A stretch of 64,000 bases of DNA from Bacteroidota bacterium (GCA_004295015.1 SHNE01000001.1:62001-126000), one strand, 5' to 3'; counted from the stretch's first letter, positions 28,543 through 37,730 are shown. Translations and numbers: made by a program. The notes: generated by a model from the sequence alone, not told the origin.

Positions 28543-30519
28543 ATGAATACCCAAAACAAATCCACTCAAAACTCCTACAATTGGTTTGTTGCAAGACCAA
28601 TAATGGCCGGATATATCGTATTTATAATCCTGATGCTGATAAGTGCCTTTGTCACTTTTCTGTCTTATCAGGTTGAGAAGAAAAACAATCAAAGGGAATT
28701 AAGCAATATCATTAAAGTGATTGATCAAAACATTGATCAGATACTTGACAACTCTGAGCTTGCCGCCTTCAGCCTGGCCCTGACTATAAACGACAGCGGA
28801 GTTCCTGTTGATTTCGAGAAGGTGGCCGAGGAAATTCTCAAGTCAAACAGTTCCATCGATGCCGTTCAATTGGTTCCACAAGGAATAATAAAATATATAT
28901 ATCCTTACGAAGCTAACAAATCAGCTCTTGATTATAATATTTTAAAGGACAGCACAAGAAACAAGGAAGCATTTAAAGCTATTCAACAACGCAAAATTGT
29001 ATTTGCAGGGCCTTTCGAACTCAGGCAAGGTGGATTAGCCATAGTAGGCAGGCTCCCCATTTTCATTGACAATAAATTTTGGGGCTTCTCTGCTGTCGTC
29101 ATCAAATTAAGCACCTTATTTCGGAATGCAGGTATCGCTAACACTGAAAATGAAGGCTACAAATTTCAGTTTTCCAAAATTAACCCCGACACAAAAGTAA
29201 GAGAGTACTTTATTAAATATGATAACAATGATCTGTTTAGCCGGGCCGAAACATCTTTCATCAAAGTAGGTGAATGGACCCTTCAGGTAGCTCCATCGCA
29301 ACATTTTCGATCTTTGTACGGAATATTTGCCCTGGCCGCTTTTGGACTTTTATTTTCAATAATATCGGCCTTATTCGTAAGCAATATATTAAGAGAGCCC
29401 GCAAAATTGCAGCAGTTGGTAAAAGAACAATCGAAGGAGTTAGTGTTAAGCGGACAGCACAATAATGCCATTCTTCAAGCCCTTCCTGACATGCTATTTA
29501 TTATGAGCAAGGACGGCGTCTTTCTTTACCATCACAATTCGGCTAAAATGGAAACCCTTGCTCCTCCCGAATTTTTTCTCAATAAAAATGTCACAGAGAT
29601 TATGCCTCCGCTTTTAGCTAAAGAGATTCTGGCAAACATAAAGAGTTGTATTGAAAAGAACAAAAGCATCGTTCACAATTATGTGCTGAAAGATGCAGAA
29701 GAAAACAGACATTTTGAGGCACGATATGCTAAAATTAATGAGAACGAAGCCCTGTCTGTGGTAAGAGAAACAACATGGCAGAAAAAAACAGAGGAAGAGA
29801 TCCTTCACATGAATGAAGAATTGAGGAGACTTTCAGAATACCTGCAAAATGTCAGAGAAGAAGAACGGGCTTCTTTGTCGAGAGAGCTCCACGATGAATT
29901 AGGTCAACAACTCACGGCAATCAGCCTTGACTTGCACTGGATAAAAAAAACAGAACCTGTTCTCAGTAAAAAAATACTGCATAAAATTGAAGATGCCATT
30001 ACCCTCGTACAGGAATCCGCAGCAACAGTCAAACGAATAAATACAGAATTAAGACCATCAATATTGGACGACCTTGGTTTGTTCGCAGCTCTGGAGTGGC
30101 AGGTTAAAGAGTTTAATCAGCGATATGATGTTAAGGCACATTTTAATTGCGAGGCAGAGCATTATAAAATAAGCCCATCACGATCTATTGCTATCTTTAG
30201 AATTATCCAGGAATCCTTGAATAATATAGCCAAGCATGCAAGGGCTACAAATATTAATATTCATTGTTTTGAAGAATCCTCCAATTTAAAAATAGTGATC
30301 TCGGATAATGGAACAGGATTTTATGAAAAAGATATTTCAAGTAAAATTTCTTTTGGATTACTAGGCATGAAAGAAAGAGCAAACATGCTCAATGGCCATG
30401 TGCATATCAAATCGGCCCCCGGCGAAGGAACAAGGGTAGAGGTTTGTATCCCCTTAGAACATTTGGATGAAGAGATAAACTTCAGAAAAAGTTCAACTGT
30501 CACAAGCAATGATGCATGA
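28543..30519 (+). CDS. CHASE-PAS sensor histidine kinase (HisKA_3)
   Basis: A 658-residue membrane kinase. TM1 (about 20-41) and TM2 (about 245-268) bracket a periplasmic CHASE-type domain (about 70-225; AVQLVPQGIIKYIYP near 105). A PAS-like domain spans about 300-400, then a coiled coil leads to the HisKA_3 dimerisation region with phosphorylatable H450 in SRELHDELGQQL. The HATPase_c domain has an ESLNNIAKHA N box, DNGTGF and FGLLGMKERA. It senses a small ligand outside and phosphorylates a NarL-type regulator. No response regulator is next to it, so it is an orphan. Confidence 0.92.
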   Translation: MNTQNKSTQNSYNWFVARPIMAGYIVFIILMLISAFVTFLSYQVEKKNNQRELSNIIKVIDQNIDQILDNSELAAFSLALTINDSGVPVDFEKVAEEILKSNSSIDAVQLVPQGIIKYIYPYEANKSALDYNILKDSTRNKEAFKAIQQRKIVFAGPFELRQGGLAIVGRLPIFIDNKFWGFSAVVIKLSTLFRNAGIANTENEGYKFQFSKINPDTKVREYFIKYDNNDLFSRAETSFIKVGEWTLQVAPSQHFRSLYGIFALAAFGLLFSIISALFVSNILREPAKLQQLVKEQSKELVLSGQHNNAILQALPDMLFIMSKDGVFLYHHNSAKMETLAPPEFFLNKNVTEIMPPLLAKEILANIKSCIEKNKSIVHNYVLKDAEENRHFEARYAKINENEALSVVRETTWQKKTEEEILHMNEELRRLSEYLQNVREEERASLSRELHDELGQQLTAISLDLHWIKKTEPVLSKKILHKIEDAITLVQESAATVKRINTELRPSILDDLGLFAALEWQVKEFNQRYDVKAHFNCEAEHYKISPSRSIAIFRIIQESLNNIAKHARATNINIHCFEESSNLKIVISDNGTGFYEKDISSKISFGLLGMKERANMLNGHVHIKSAPGEGTRVEVCIPLEHLDEEINFRKSSTVTSNDA

Positions 30520-30545
30520 CATAAAAAACTCAAAGCAGAACGGAC

Positions 30546-31406
30546 TCAATCATCTCCTTTGATGATCCCAATATTATCGATCAATCGCACCTTGCCAACC
30601 TGCACAGCCGTAAATATCCGCGGAACCGGACTTTGATCAAAACTGTGAATTGTTTCCAGGGTATTACTGTCTGCCAGTTCAAGGTATTCGACTTTCATCA
30701 ATCCATTTTTTTCAATTCTCCTGATCGCTTCTGAGCAGAGTTCGGCAGCACTTTTTACCTTCCAATTATCCCGAATGTAAAACAGGGCTTTGGAAATTCC
30801 GGAAGCCTCACTTCTTTGCTCCGCACTCAGGAGAACATTCCTTGAACTCATCGCCAGACCATCAGCATCCCTGATGGTTTCTCCTGACGCTATTTCTATC
30901 GGCAGCTTTAACTGCCTTGTCATCTCTTTAATAACTGCTAACTGCTGAAAATCCTTGGAGCCAAAATAGGCCTTATCAGGCTGAACAATTTCAAACAATC
31001 GGGCAACAACTTGTACCACACCATTAAAATGACACGGACGATGTTTACCCTCCATTGTTTTTTCGAGCAAACCTAAATTCACGGCAGGCTTTACAATTCC
31101 TTTTGCCGGATAGATTTCGTCCACAGCCGGTGCAAAGACAAAGTCCGGACTGAGATCTTTTAAAAGCTCAAGATCTGATTCCAGAGTCCGGGGATAATTT
31201 TTGAGGTCATCAGGATTATTAAACTGCGTTGGATTGACAAAGATGCTCACCACCACCACCTCATTCTCTTTCAAAGCCAGTTCAACTAAACTTAGGTGAC
31301 CTTTGTGCAAGGCTCCCATGGTAGGAACGAAGCCAACTTTCTTACTTGTCCCTTTTTGAATTGAGATTGCAGCCTGTAGCTCTTTTATAGTATCAAATAC
31401 CTGCAT
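30546..31406 (-). CDS. panC: Pantoate--beta-alanine ligase
   Basis: A 286-residue enzyme when started at 31406 (MQVFDTIKELQ); an ATG at 31448 would add 14 poorly fitting residues. Family motifs are VGFVPTMGALHKGHLSL near residue 25 (the HxGH nucleotide site), VSIFVNPTQFN near 60, FGSKDFQQLAV near 150 and SSRNVLLS near 187. It joins pantoate and beta-alanine with ATP to make pantothenate, the precursor of CoA. It is divergent from the GT5-like gene across a 335-bp region that has a palindrome and a clear promoter facing the other way. It ends 26 bp from the convergent kinase gene. Confidence 0.96.
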   Translation of the reverse strand: MQVFDTIKELQAAISIQKGTSKKVGFVPTMGALHKGHLSLVELALKENEVVVVSIFVNPTQFNNPDDLKNYPRTLESDLELLKDLSPDFVFAPAVDEIYPAKGIVKPAVNLGLLEKTMEGKHRPCHFNGVVQVVARLFEIVQPDKAYFGSKDFQQLAVIKEMTRQLKLPIEIASGETIRDADGLAMSSRNVLLSAEQRSEASGISKALFYIRDNWKVKSAAELCSEAIRRIEKNGLMKVEYLELADSNTLETIHSFDQSPVPRIFTAVQVGKVRLIDNIGIIKGDD

Positions 31407-31593
31407 TTCCTTATTTAAATGTTCATTCTTTCGTAAATGACTAATCATTAGTTTGATTATTATGGGGCAGATCAGACTTAGTCCTGATTATGAACAGCAA
31501 ATTTTAACTATTAGAATAGAAGGCCCAAACCTAAGTATTTTTAATTATCCTGCACTTTTAGAGATTTTTTTGGTATATTCATGCTTCGCTAAA

Positions 31594-31627
31594 TTATTAG
31601 CTAAAGAACCAGCTCCTTAGCTAATAA
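31594..31627. promoter_or_regulatory. AT-rich inverted repeat between panC and the GT5-like gene
   Basis: TTATTAGCTAA and TTAGCTAATAA form a perfect 11-bp inverted repeat with a 12-bp loop. Further GCTAA copies lie at about 31588, 31600 and 31631. No T-run follows on either strand, so it looks more like a protein-binding site or an RNA hairpin than a terminator. Confidence 0.4.
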
Positions 31628-31681
31628 AAAGCTAAATATTAACTAAAAAACAGCATTTATCTGCATCGGTGCTTGCAAGTC

Positions 31682-31712
31682 TTGAAAGATTAGCTTAAAA
31701 TCCGTATCTTTG
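31682..31712 (+). promoter_or_regulatory. Bacteroidota promoter of the GT5-like gene
   Basis: TTG at 31682-31684, a 20-bp spacer and TATCTTTG at 31705-31712 match both parts of the Bacteroidota promoter consensus. The predicted start is near 31719, 23 bp before the ATG. Confidence 0.7.
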
Positions 31713-31741
31713 CGTGCCAAAATAGTAAATCCAAGACTAGT

Positions 31742-32578
31742 ATGAAGAAAGCGAAAGTTTTATTTATTTCCCAGGAGATGACTCCGTATTTGGAGGAGAC
31801 AGATGTATCACAAATCACACGATTTTTACCGCAAGGGATTCAGGAGAAAGGGAAAGAGATCCGAACTTTCATGCCACGATTTGGTGTGATCAACGAACGG
31901 AGAAACCAGTTACACGAAGTAATCCGCCTTTCAGGAATGAATTTGATCATTGATGATTCTGATCATCCATTAATTATAAAAGTAGCTTCCATCCAGAGTG
32001 CACGTATGCAGGTTTACTTTATCGATAATGAAGAATATTTTCAACGTAAAAACACTTTTCGTGACGCAAAGAAGAAGTTCCACAAAGACAACGAAGACCG
32101 CATGGTATTTTTCTGTCGTGGCGTTTTAGAAACAGTAAAAAAACTTGGATGGGCACCGGATGTGATTCATTGTCACGGATGGATGACTTCCCTGATTCCA
32201 TTCTTTGCAAAAACCGGCTATAAAGATGAGCCGATGTTTAAGAATTCAAAGATTGTTTATTCTTCTTATTATCATGATCTTGAAGAAAACTTCAGTCCGA
32301 ATCTGACGAAGAAATTGAAAATGGATGGAATCACAGCTGATGACATGAAGCATTTCAAAGATCCTTCCATGACTAATCTTCAACTTGCAGCAATGAAGTT
32401 GAGTGATGCCGTGATTAAAGGTTGTGACGGAAAAAATACTGTTCTCGATACTTATTTAAAGAAAGCCGGTAAGCCCGTATTAAATTTCCAACCTTATGAT
32501 GAGGATGGTACTTTTGTAAATGCATGTTCTGATTTTTATGATGAACTCCTAGAGCAGGAGCCGGTGCTCGCAGATTAA
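31742..32578 (+). CDS. Glycogen/starch-synthase-like protein, GT5 N-terminal domain only
   Basis: A 278-residue protein that matches only the N-terminal GT5 (glycogen synthase catalytic) Rossmann domain: KAKVLFISQEMTPYL at the start, RFGVINERRN, VYFIDNEEYFQRK near 100, DVIHCHGWMTSLIP near 143. The C-terminal GT-B half is absent. The ADP-glucose-binding KxGGL loop, normally near residue 15, reads EETDVSQITRFLP, so its Lys and glycines are missing. Full glycogen synthases are about 480 residues. Such half-length proteins next to panC are, from memory, recurrent in Bacteroidota, so this is not a chance truncation. Its activity is uncertain; a binding or regulatory role is possible. Confidence 0.85.
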   Translation: MKKAKVLFISQEMTPYLEETDVSQITRFLPQGIQEKGKEIRTFMPRFGVINERRNQLHEVIRLSGMNLIIDDSDHPLIIKVASIQSARMQVYFIDNEEYFQRKNTFRDAKKKFHKDNEDRMVFFCRGVLETVKKLGWAPDVIHCHGWMTSLIPFFAKTGYKDEPMFKNSKIVYSSYYHDLEENFSPNLTKKLKMDGITADDMKHFKDPSMTNLQLAAMKLSDAVIKGCDGKNTVLDTYLKKAGKPVLNFQPYDEDGTFVNACSDFYDELLEQEPVLAD

Positions 32579-32579
32579 T

Positions 32580-33968
32580 ATGATCAAATTATTGGCGGAC
32601 CTGAGGTCCAAATCCATGTCGTCAGAAAAGAACCTTCAAGCCGACAAGACTATCACAAAAAATATTTCCTCCCCATTCCGGTGGAGGAAATATTTTTTTC
32701 TAATCCCTTTGTTCTCTCTATTGCTTTTGCATTCCTGCAAAGAACCTGACGCTATTGGCCTTGATGTTCTTCCGGATGCGGATGGGCTGCACCTTCAGTT
32801 TTCTGACTCAGCTACCATCCTGAGCAAAACGGTGAGAGAAGACTCTCTTAGAACAGATGAAATCAGCACACATTTGCTCGGAAGCATTTGGGATCCTGTT
32901 TTTGGAAAACATGAGGCCTCTGTCTATGCACAACTGGCATTGGAAGGCATTCCTAATTTCGGAATCTATACACAGGCCGACTCCTTGGTTTTATCCTTAC
33001 TTTATACAGGATATTACGGAGATACCAGCTATTCGCAAGCGATAAGCGTATATCGAATTACGGAGAACATGTACTATGACAGCGCATACTATTCGAACAA
33101 AACTTTTTCGTACGATCCTAACCCACTTGGAACTGCCGGCATTGCTCCAAAACCATTCACACCTGTTGTGGTAGGCTCTGACACAGTAAGTGCAAGAGTG
33201 AGAATCAAGCTGAATGTAACATTGGCTGATAGCATAATGGCCTTGAACGGACAATCTCAATTGTCTTCCAATGCAGCATGGATCGACTATTTCAAAGGAA
33301 TCTATATTAAATCTGACCCTGTAAGTTCCGGAACTCAAGGCAATATGTCCTATTTGAATTTCGTTGGGTCTAAAATGATCATTTACTTTCACGACACAGC
33401 CAATGCCGTAAAAAGCTATTCTTTCTCACTTGCCTCGACAAGAATAAGCCATTTTGACCATGATTATGCGGGTACTGATGTCCAACAGCAGTTAAATGAT
33501 TCAAATGCGATTGATACACTTAGTTATGTTCAGGCGATGGCAGGAGTGAAAACTAAAATTTCATTCCCTTTTCTGAAACATTTTCTCGATTCCGGAAGTA
33601 TTGTGCTAAATAAAGCAGAACTTGAGTTGACACCGGATGCAAGTTCCATCACTAATTATGCTCCGCCGTCGCAATTGTTTTTGCTTGCCATTCGTGAAGA
33701 CGGGACTTCATACTTTCCTGCAGACTATTTCGAGTTGTCAGGATATTATGGAGGCTCCTACAATGCAACGACCAATAAATATAAATTCAATATGGGTCGG
33801 CAGTTGCAACGATTATTGGATGGACGGGATGAAAATTTTGGTTTCTATATCGTACCTTCAGGATCATCCATTCAGGCCAACAGGGTGATTTTGGGAAGAC
33901 AGGAAAAAATCGGAGACCAAACATATAAATTGAAATTAAATCTTTACTACACCAAACTTCCAAGATAA
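32580..33968 (+). CDS. DUF4270-family lipoprotein
   Basis: A 462-residue lipoprotein beginning 1 bp after the preceding stop. A hydrophobic signal (FFLIPLFSLLLLHSC) ends in a lipobox Cys at about residue 53; an internal ATG at 32616 would shorten the charged leader. The mature start CKEPDAIGLDVLPDADG and ILSKTVREDSLRTDE are the DUF4270 pattern, and the body is beta-rich. DUF4270 proteins are common in Bacteroidota and have no established function. Its tight spacing (6 bp to glmS) suggests co-transcription with the GT5-like gene and glmS. Confidence 0.88.
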   Translation: MIKLLADLRSKSMSSEKNLQADKTITKNISSPFRWRKYFFLIPLFSLLLLHSCKEPDAIGLDVLPDADGLHLQFSDSATILSKTVREDSLRTDEISTHLLGSIWDPVFGKHEASVYAQLALEGIPNFGIYTQADSLVLSLLYTGYYGDTSYSQAISVYRITENMYYDSAYYSNKTFSYDPNPLGTAGIAPKPFTPVVVGSDTVSARVRIKLNVTLADSIMALNGQSQLSSNAAWIDYFKGIYIKSDPVSSGTQGNMSYLNFVGSKMIIYFHDTANAVKSYSFSLASTRISHFDHDYAGTDVQQQLNDSNAIDTLSYVQAMAGVKTKISFPFLKHFLDSGSIVLNKAELELTPDASSITNYAPPSQLFLLAIREDGTSYFPADYFELSGYYGGSYNATTNKYKFNMGRQLQRLLDGRDENFGFYIVPSGSSIQANRVILGRQEKIGDQTYKLKLNLYYTKLPR

Positions 33969-33974
33969 TTTAAC

Positions 33975-35816
33975 ATGTGCGGAATTGTAGCTTACATAGG
34001 GAACAGAGAAGTTTATCCTATTCTCATCAAAGGACTTCAACGTCTAGAATACAGAGGATACGATAGCGCAGGAATAGCTATTTTAAATGGTGACTTGAAA
34101 GTATTCAAGAAAGCCGGCAAAGTCAGCGACCTTCACGAATACGCCAAAGGCAAAGACACAAAGGGTAAGATTGGAATGGGTCATACCCGTTGGGCAACAC
34201 ACGGTGAACCCAACGATCGTAATGCCCATCCTCATTATTCGCAGAACGGAAAGTTCGCCATCATCCACAACGGAATTATCGAGAACTACAGTTCTATCAA
34301 GGCTGAGTTAACCCAACGCGGACATACTTTCAATAGTGATACTGATACTGAAGTATTGGTCCACCTTATTGAAGATATTTACCTCAACGGAAAAGTTTCT
34401 CTTGATGAAGCAGTACGCTTAGCTTTGGGCGAAGTGATCGGTGCATACGCCATTGTTATTCTTGCCCTGGATCATCCGAATGAATTAATCTGTGCCCGAA
34501 AAGGAAGTCCGATTGTGGTAGGTGTTGGAAAAGAAAAAGGCGAATTTTTTGTCGCCTCTGATGCGACACCAATAATAGAATATACGAACAACGTTATCTA
34601 TCTGAATGATGGAGAAGTTGCTTATATCAACGACGGTCAGCTTACGGTTAAGACCATAGAAAACCAGGTGAAGACGCCTTACATCCATGAACTCGAAATG
34701 AAACTCGAGGAATTAGAAAAAGGCGGATACGAACATTTTATGCTCAAGGAAATTTATGAGCAACCACGTTCAATCTGGGACAGTATGCGCGGCCGTATCG
34801 ATGCGAAAAAGGGATTTTTACGCATGGGAGGTGTTGCAGAATATGAAAATAAGTTTGTAAACGCGAAACGTATCCTGATCATTGGTTGTGGTACTTCATG
34901 GCATGCAGGACTTGTTGCTGAGTACTTATTTGAAGACCTGGCACGCATTCCGGTTGAAGTCGAATATGCTTCAGAGTTTCGTTACCGTAATCCGGTAATT
35001 TATGAAGACGATATTGTAATCCCAATCTCCCAGTCAGGAGAAACAGCAGATACCCTTGCCGCTATTGAATTAGCCAAGTCAAAAGGCGCTACTATTTTTG
35101 GAGTATGTAATGTCGTTGGCTCTTCGATTCCTAGAGCTACACATGCAGGTGCATATACACATGCAGGTCCGGAGATCGGTGTGGCATCGACAAAAGCATT
35201 TACAGCTCAGGTAACAGTTCTAACACTTATCGCACTTCAGATTGCAAGATCCCGCGGAACAGTTACAGACTCCCGTTTTCACCAATTATTGAATGAGCTT
35301 GAACTTATTCCTGCCAAAGTGGAAAAAGTGCTGAAGCTGAATGACCAGTTGATGAAAATTGCGGAGAAGTTTCAGGATGCTAAAAACTTCCTGTACCTGG
35401 GAAGAGGTTATGGATTCCCTGTAGCACTTGAAGGAGCTTTGAAATTGAAGGAGATCTCTTATATACATGCCGAAGGATATCCTGCAGCCGAAATGAAGCA
35501 CGGACCAATTGCATTGATCGACGAAGCAATGCCTGTTGTAGTCATCGCAAATAAAAACGAGACCTATGAAAAGGTTGTCAGCAATATACAGGAAGTAAAA
35601 GCACGTAAAGGAAAAATCATAGCCATCGTTACTGAAGGCGATACTGTAGTTCGAGGACTTGCAGATCACGTGATCGAAATACCGGAAAGTGACGATATAC
35701 TGATGCCGCTCATTTCTGTTGTTCCATTGCAATTGCTTTCTTACCATATCGCTGTATTGCGCGGATGCAATGTTGACCAGCCAAGAAATCTGGCCAAATC
35801 GGTAACGGTAGAATAA
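33975..35816 (+). CDS. glmS: Glutamine--fructose-6-phosphate aminotransferase
   Basis: A 613-residue, full-length GlmS. The N-terminal class II glutamine amidotransferase domain begins MCGIVAYIG with nucleophile Cys2, followed by HTRWATHGEP near residue 74 and HNGIIENY near 97. Two SIS domains follow, with CGTSWHAG near 303, ISQSGETADT near 351 and AEGYPAAEMKHGP near 502. The C-terminus PRNLAKSVTVE is the conserved tail with the Lys and Glu that shape the sugar site. It makes glucosamine-6-phosphate for peptidoglycan and LPS. It is the last gene of its run, followed by a terminator. Confidence 0.97.
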   Translation: MCGIVAYIGNREVYPILIKGLQRLEYRGYDSAGIAILNGDLKVFKKAGKVSDLHEYAKGKDTKGKIGMGHTRWATHGEPNDRNAHPHYSQNGKFAIIHNGIIENYSSIKAELTQRGHTFNSDTDTEVLVHLIEDIYLNGKVSLDEAVRLALGEVIGAYAIVILALDHPNELICARKGSPIVVGVGKEKGEFFVASDATPIIEYTNNVIYLNDGEVAYINDGQLTVKTIENQVKTPYIHELEMKLEELEKGGYEHFMLKEIYEQPRSIWDSMRGRIDAKKGFLRMGGVAEYENKFVNAKRILIIGCGTSWHAGLVAEYLFEDLARIPVEVEYASEFRYRNPVIYEDDIVIPISQSGETADTLAAIELAKSKGATIFGVCNVVGSSIPRATHAGAYTHAGPEIGVASTKAFTAQVTVLTLIALQIARSRGTVTDSRFHQLLNELELIPAKVEKVLKLNDQLMKIAEKFQDAKNFLYLGRGYGFPVALEGALKLKEISYIHAEGYPAAEMKHGPIALIDEAMPVVVIANKNETYEKVVSNIQEVKARKGKIIAIVTEGDTVVRGLADHVIEIPESDDILMPLISVVPLQLLSYHIAVLRGCNVDQPRNLAKSVTVE

Positions 35817-35959
35817 TTTCACTCTGAAGTTTATTTGAGATTTTTTGAAATCCACCCTTGGAAGAGGAATTTGTATGCCCATTTGAAATTAGGAAGCATT
35901 TCTTCAGGGAAGATTTCAACAATTGTTAAAAAAGCACGAATTTTTCTTGCTTTTTCATT

Positions 35960-35989
35960 CACAGAACAGATTATTCTCTGTGCTTTTTT
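35960..35989 (+). terminator. Rho-independent terminator after glmS
   Basis: CACAGA and TCTGTG form a stem around an 11-nt loop, followed by CTTTTTT. It lies 143 bp after the glmS stop. The rest of 35817-36030 shows no gene. Confidence 0.6.
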
Positions 35990-36030
35990 CTAATTTTAAC
36001 CGATAACCAAAAACCCTAAAAGAAAACACG

Positions 36031-36840
36031 ATGAGCTTTAAGAATCTATTGTTGCTTTTTACAGCATTGCTTTTTTCCATGAATATATCTGCATTAAATC
36101 CATCGCGCGAATATGCAGTGAGACCTGATAAATACGGGATGGATTACAAAGAAGAAAAAGTAACCCTCAAAGACGGAGCAGTAATTAATGCATGGTTTTT
36201 TGAAACAAGCAAAAAGACCACCAACTGGATAGTGATCAGCGGAAGCGGTGACGGTAATATGGCCGACAATATTGAAATCTGCAGCCAGTTTCTTTCAGCA
36301 GGATGGAATGTAGCCATGTACGATTACCGTGGCTATGGCGCAAGCAGTGATTTTGAAATTGATGCCGATACTTATATTTATCCTCAGTTTGTGGAAGACT
36401 TAAATGGAATTCTGGATTACCTGCGCAAGTCAAGGGCCGTAACCAAATTTGATTTATACGGACTGAATATCGGAGCCGGACTTTCCCTGGGTGTTGGATC
36501 TAACCGACCGGAGACACGCAAGATGATTGCAGACGGCCCATGGATCGGACTTGAAATCATGAAGAAGAAACTGAAAGAAAAAGGAAAAGAAGTTATTATA
36601 CCCTTTGGTTATGATAAAAACAAAGAGCCCTTGTACGGCTGTGACAAGTCACGAGCAAATATCAAAGGCGTGCTCGTCATTGTTTCCCCGAAGGATGAGT
36701 TAATCACTCCGGCAGACTTGAAAACACTTCGTTGCACAACTCAAACTTATGTTGTGACAGAAAGCCCATCAAACGCAGAAAATTTCTCGACAGATAAAAA
36801 TGCCTACTTCGAAAAAATAAATAAGTTTTTGAATCTGTAA
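36031..36840 (+). CDS. Exported alpha/beta-hydrolase-like protein lacking the catalytic Ser and His
   Basis: A 269-residue protein with a cleavable signal peptide (LLLLFTALLFSMNISA). The alpha/beta-hydrolase fold is clear: WIVISGSGDGN near 65, then NVAMYDYRGYGASSDF near 92. The nucleophile elbow, normally GxSxG, reads YGLNIGAG, so Asn replaces Ser. The acid loop SPKDELI is kept. The C-terminal position of the His instead reads SNAENFSTDKNAYF. It is therefore likely a non-catalytic member, or uses another chemistry. Nearby genes give no clue; it is a single transcription unit ending at a strong terminator. Confidence 0.82.
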   Translation: MSFKNLLLLFTALLFSMNISALNPSREYAVRPDKYGMDYKEEKVTLKDGAVINAWFFETSKKTTNWIVISGSGDGNMADNIEICSQFLSAGWNVAMYDYRGYGASSDFEIDADTYIYPQFVEDLNGILDYLRKSRAVTKFDLYGLNIGAGLSLGVGSNRPETRKMIADGPWIGLEIMKKKLKEKGKEVIIPFGYDKNKEPLYGCDKSRANIKGVLVIVSPKDELITPADLKTLRCTTQTYVVTESPSNAENFSTDKNAYFEKINKFLNL

Positions 36841-36860
36841 TTTCTTCCGCTCAATGAAAT

Positions 36861-36890
36861 AAAAAAACCGGGTTAAGCCCGGTTTTTTTT
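36861..36890. terminator. Strong rho-independent terminator
   Basis: ACCGGG, a TTAA loop and CCCGGT form a GC-rich stem flanked by A7 on the left and T8 on the right. It lies 21 bp after the hydrolase-like gene and can work in both directions. Confidence 0.9.
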
Positions 36891-36929
36891 GTTGGGAAAA
36901 GTTTTCTTAAAGGCGGGGTTCTTCTTTCC

Positions 36930-37730
36930 GCCTACTCACCTACTACACAGCCTTCCTGAAAGGAAGACGGGTTGCTAAGAAGATGCGGGCTACAACAAAA
37001 CCACAGGTTCATCCAACAGGACAGGGTGCTCGGGTGTATGTCCTGCAAGAAAACCACAGGTTCTGCTCACCGCACATGCACCTACGACACAGTCTTCCTG
37101 AAAGGAACTTGTGAGTGAAGAGCAGCGAGTATCGTTAGGTTAAGTTGATTTGACAGAGAGGCATTCTGCGTGCTGAGTGTACTGCAAGGAAACCACAAGT
37201 TCCTTTCAGGAAGACGGTTTGCTTGGAGACTGGCGAGCTGCAAGCAAACCACAGGTTCCTTGCAGGAGGACGGGGCGCTAAGAAGATGCGCGCTGCAAGA
37301 AAACCACAGGTTCTGCTCACCGCACGTGCACCTACGACACAGTCTTCCTGAAAGGAACTTGTGAGTGAAGAGCAGCGAGTATCGTTAGGTTAAGTTGATT
37401 TGACAGAGAAACGTTTTAGGTGCTGAATGAGCTGCAAGCAAACCACAAGTTCCTAACAGGAAGACGGGGTGCTTGGAGACTGGCGAGCTGCAAGCAAATA
37501 ACAAGTTCCTTTCAGGAGGACGGTGTACTTAGGTGAGGCGGGCTGCAAGCAAATCACAAGTTCCTTTCAGGAGGACTGTGTACTGAGGTGAGGCGGGATG
37601 CAAGAAAATAACGAGTTCCTTGCAGGTGTACGGTGCGCCTGGGTGATGTGAGCTGCATAGAAATCACGACTTCATTACATTAAATGTGGTACTTGGTTGA
37701 AGAACGTTACAAAAAACTCACAGGATCTCC
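36930..37730. repeat. Array of about 55-bp tandem repeats with a 250-bp higher-order duplication
   Basis: Copies of a unit starting CTGCAAG with core AAACCACAAGTTCCT and CAGGAAGACGG begin at about 36989, 37043, 37182, 37238, 37293, 37432, 37488, 37543, 37598, 37653 and 37707. Spacings are 54-56 bp except two of 139 bp. The 139-bp units hold an extra segment with an exact inverted copy of the core (22 bp, CACAAGTTCC...AGGAAGAC in reverse). Positions 37043-37159 and 37293-37409 differ by one base in about 117. The period is not a multiple of three and no frame stays open, so it is non-coding DNA. It fills the whole gap between the hydrolase-like gene and nfu. Confidence 0.9.

Noticed and set aside
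35286..35882. 198-codon gene antisense to glmS
   Set aside because: It lies opposite a highly conserved enzyme and its composition (many Tyr, Phe, Cys, Arg) is typical of shadow frames.
37135..37364. Short open frames on both strands within the repeat array
   Set aside because: They arise from the repeat sequence, the unit length is not a multiple of three, and no copy keeps the frame.
36930..37730. CRISPR array
   Set aside because: The conserved cores are imperfect and vary in length, the spacing jumps from 55 to 139 bp, the intervening sequence is itself repeated, and no cas gene is near.
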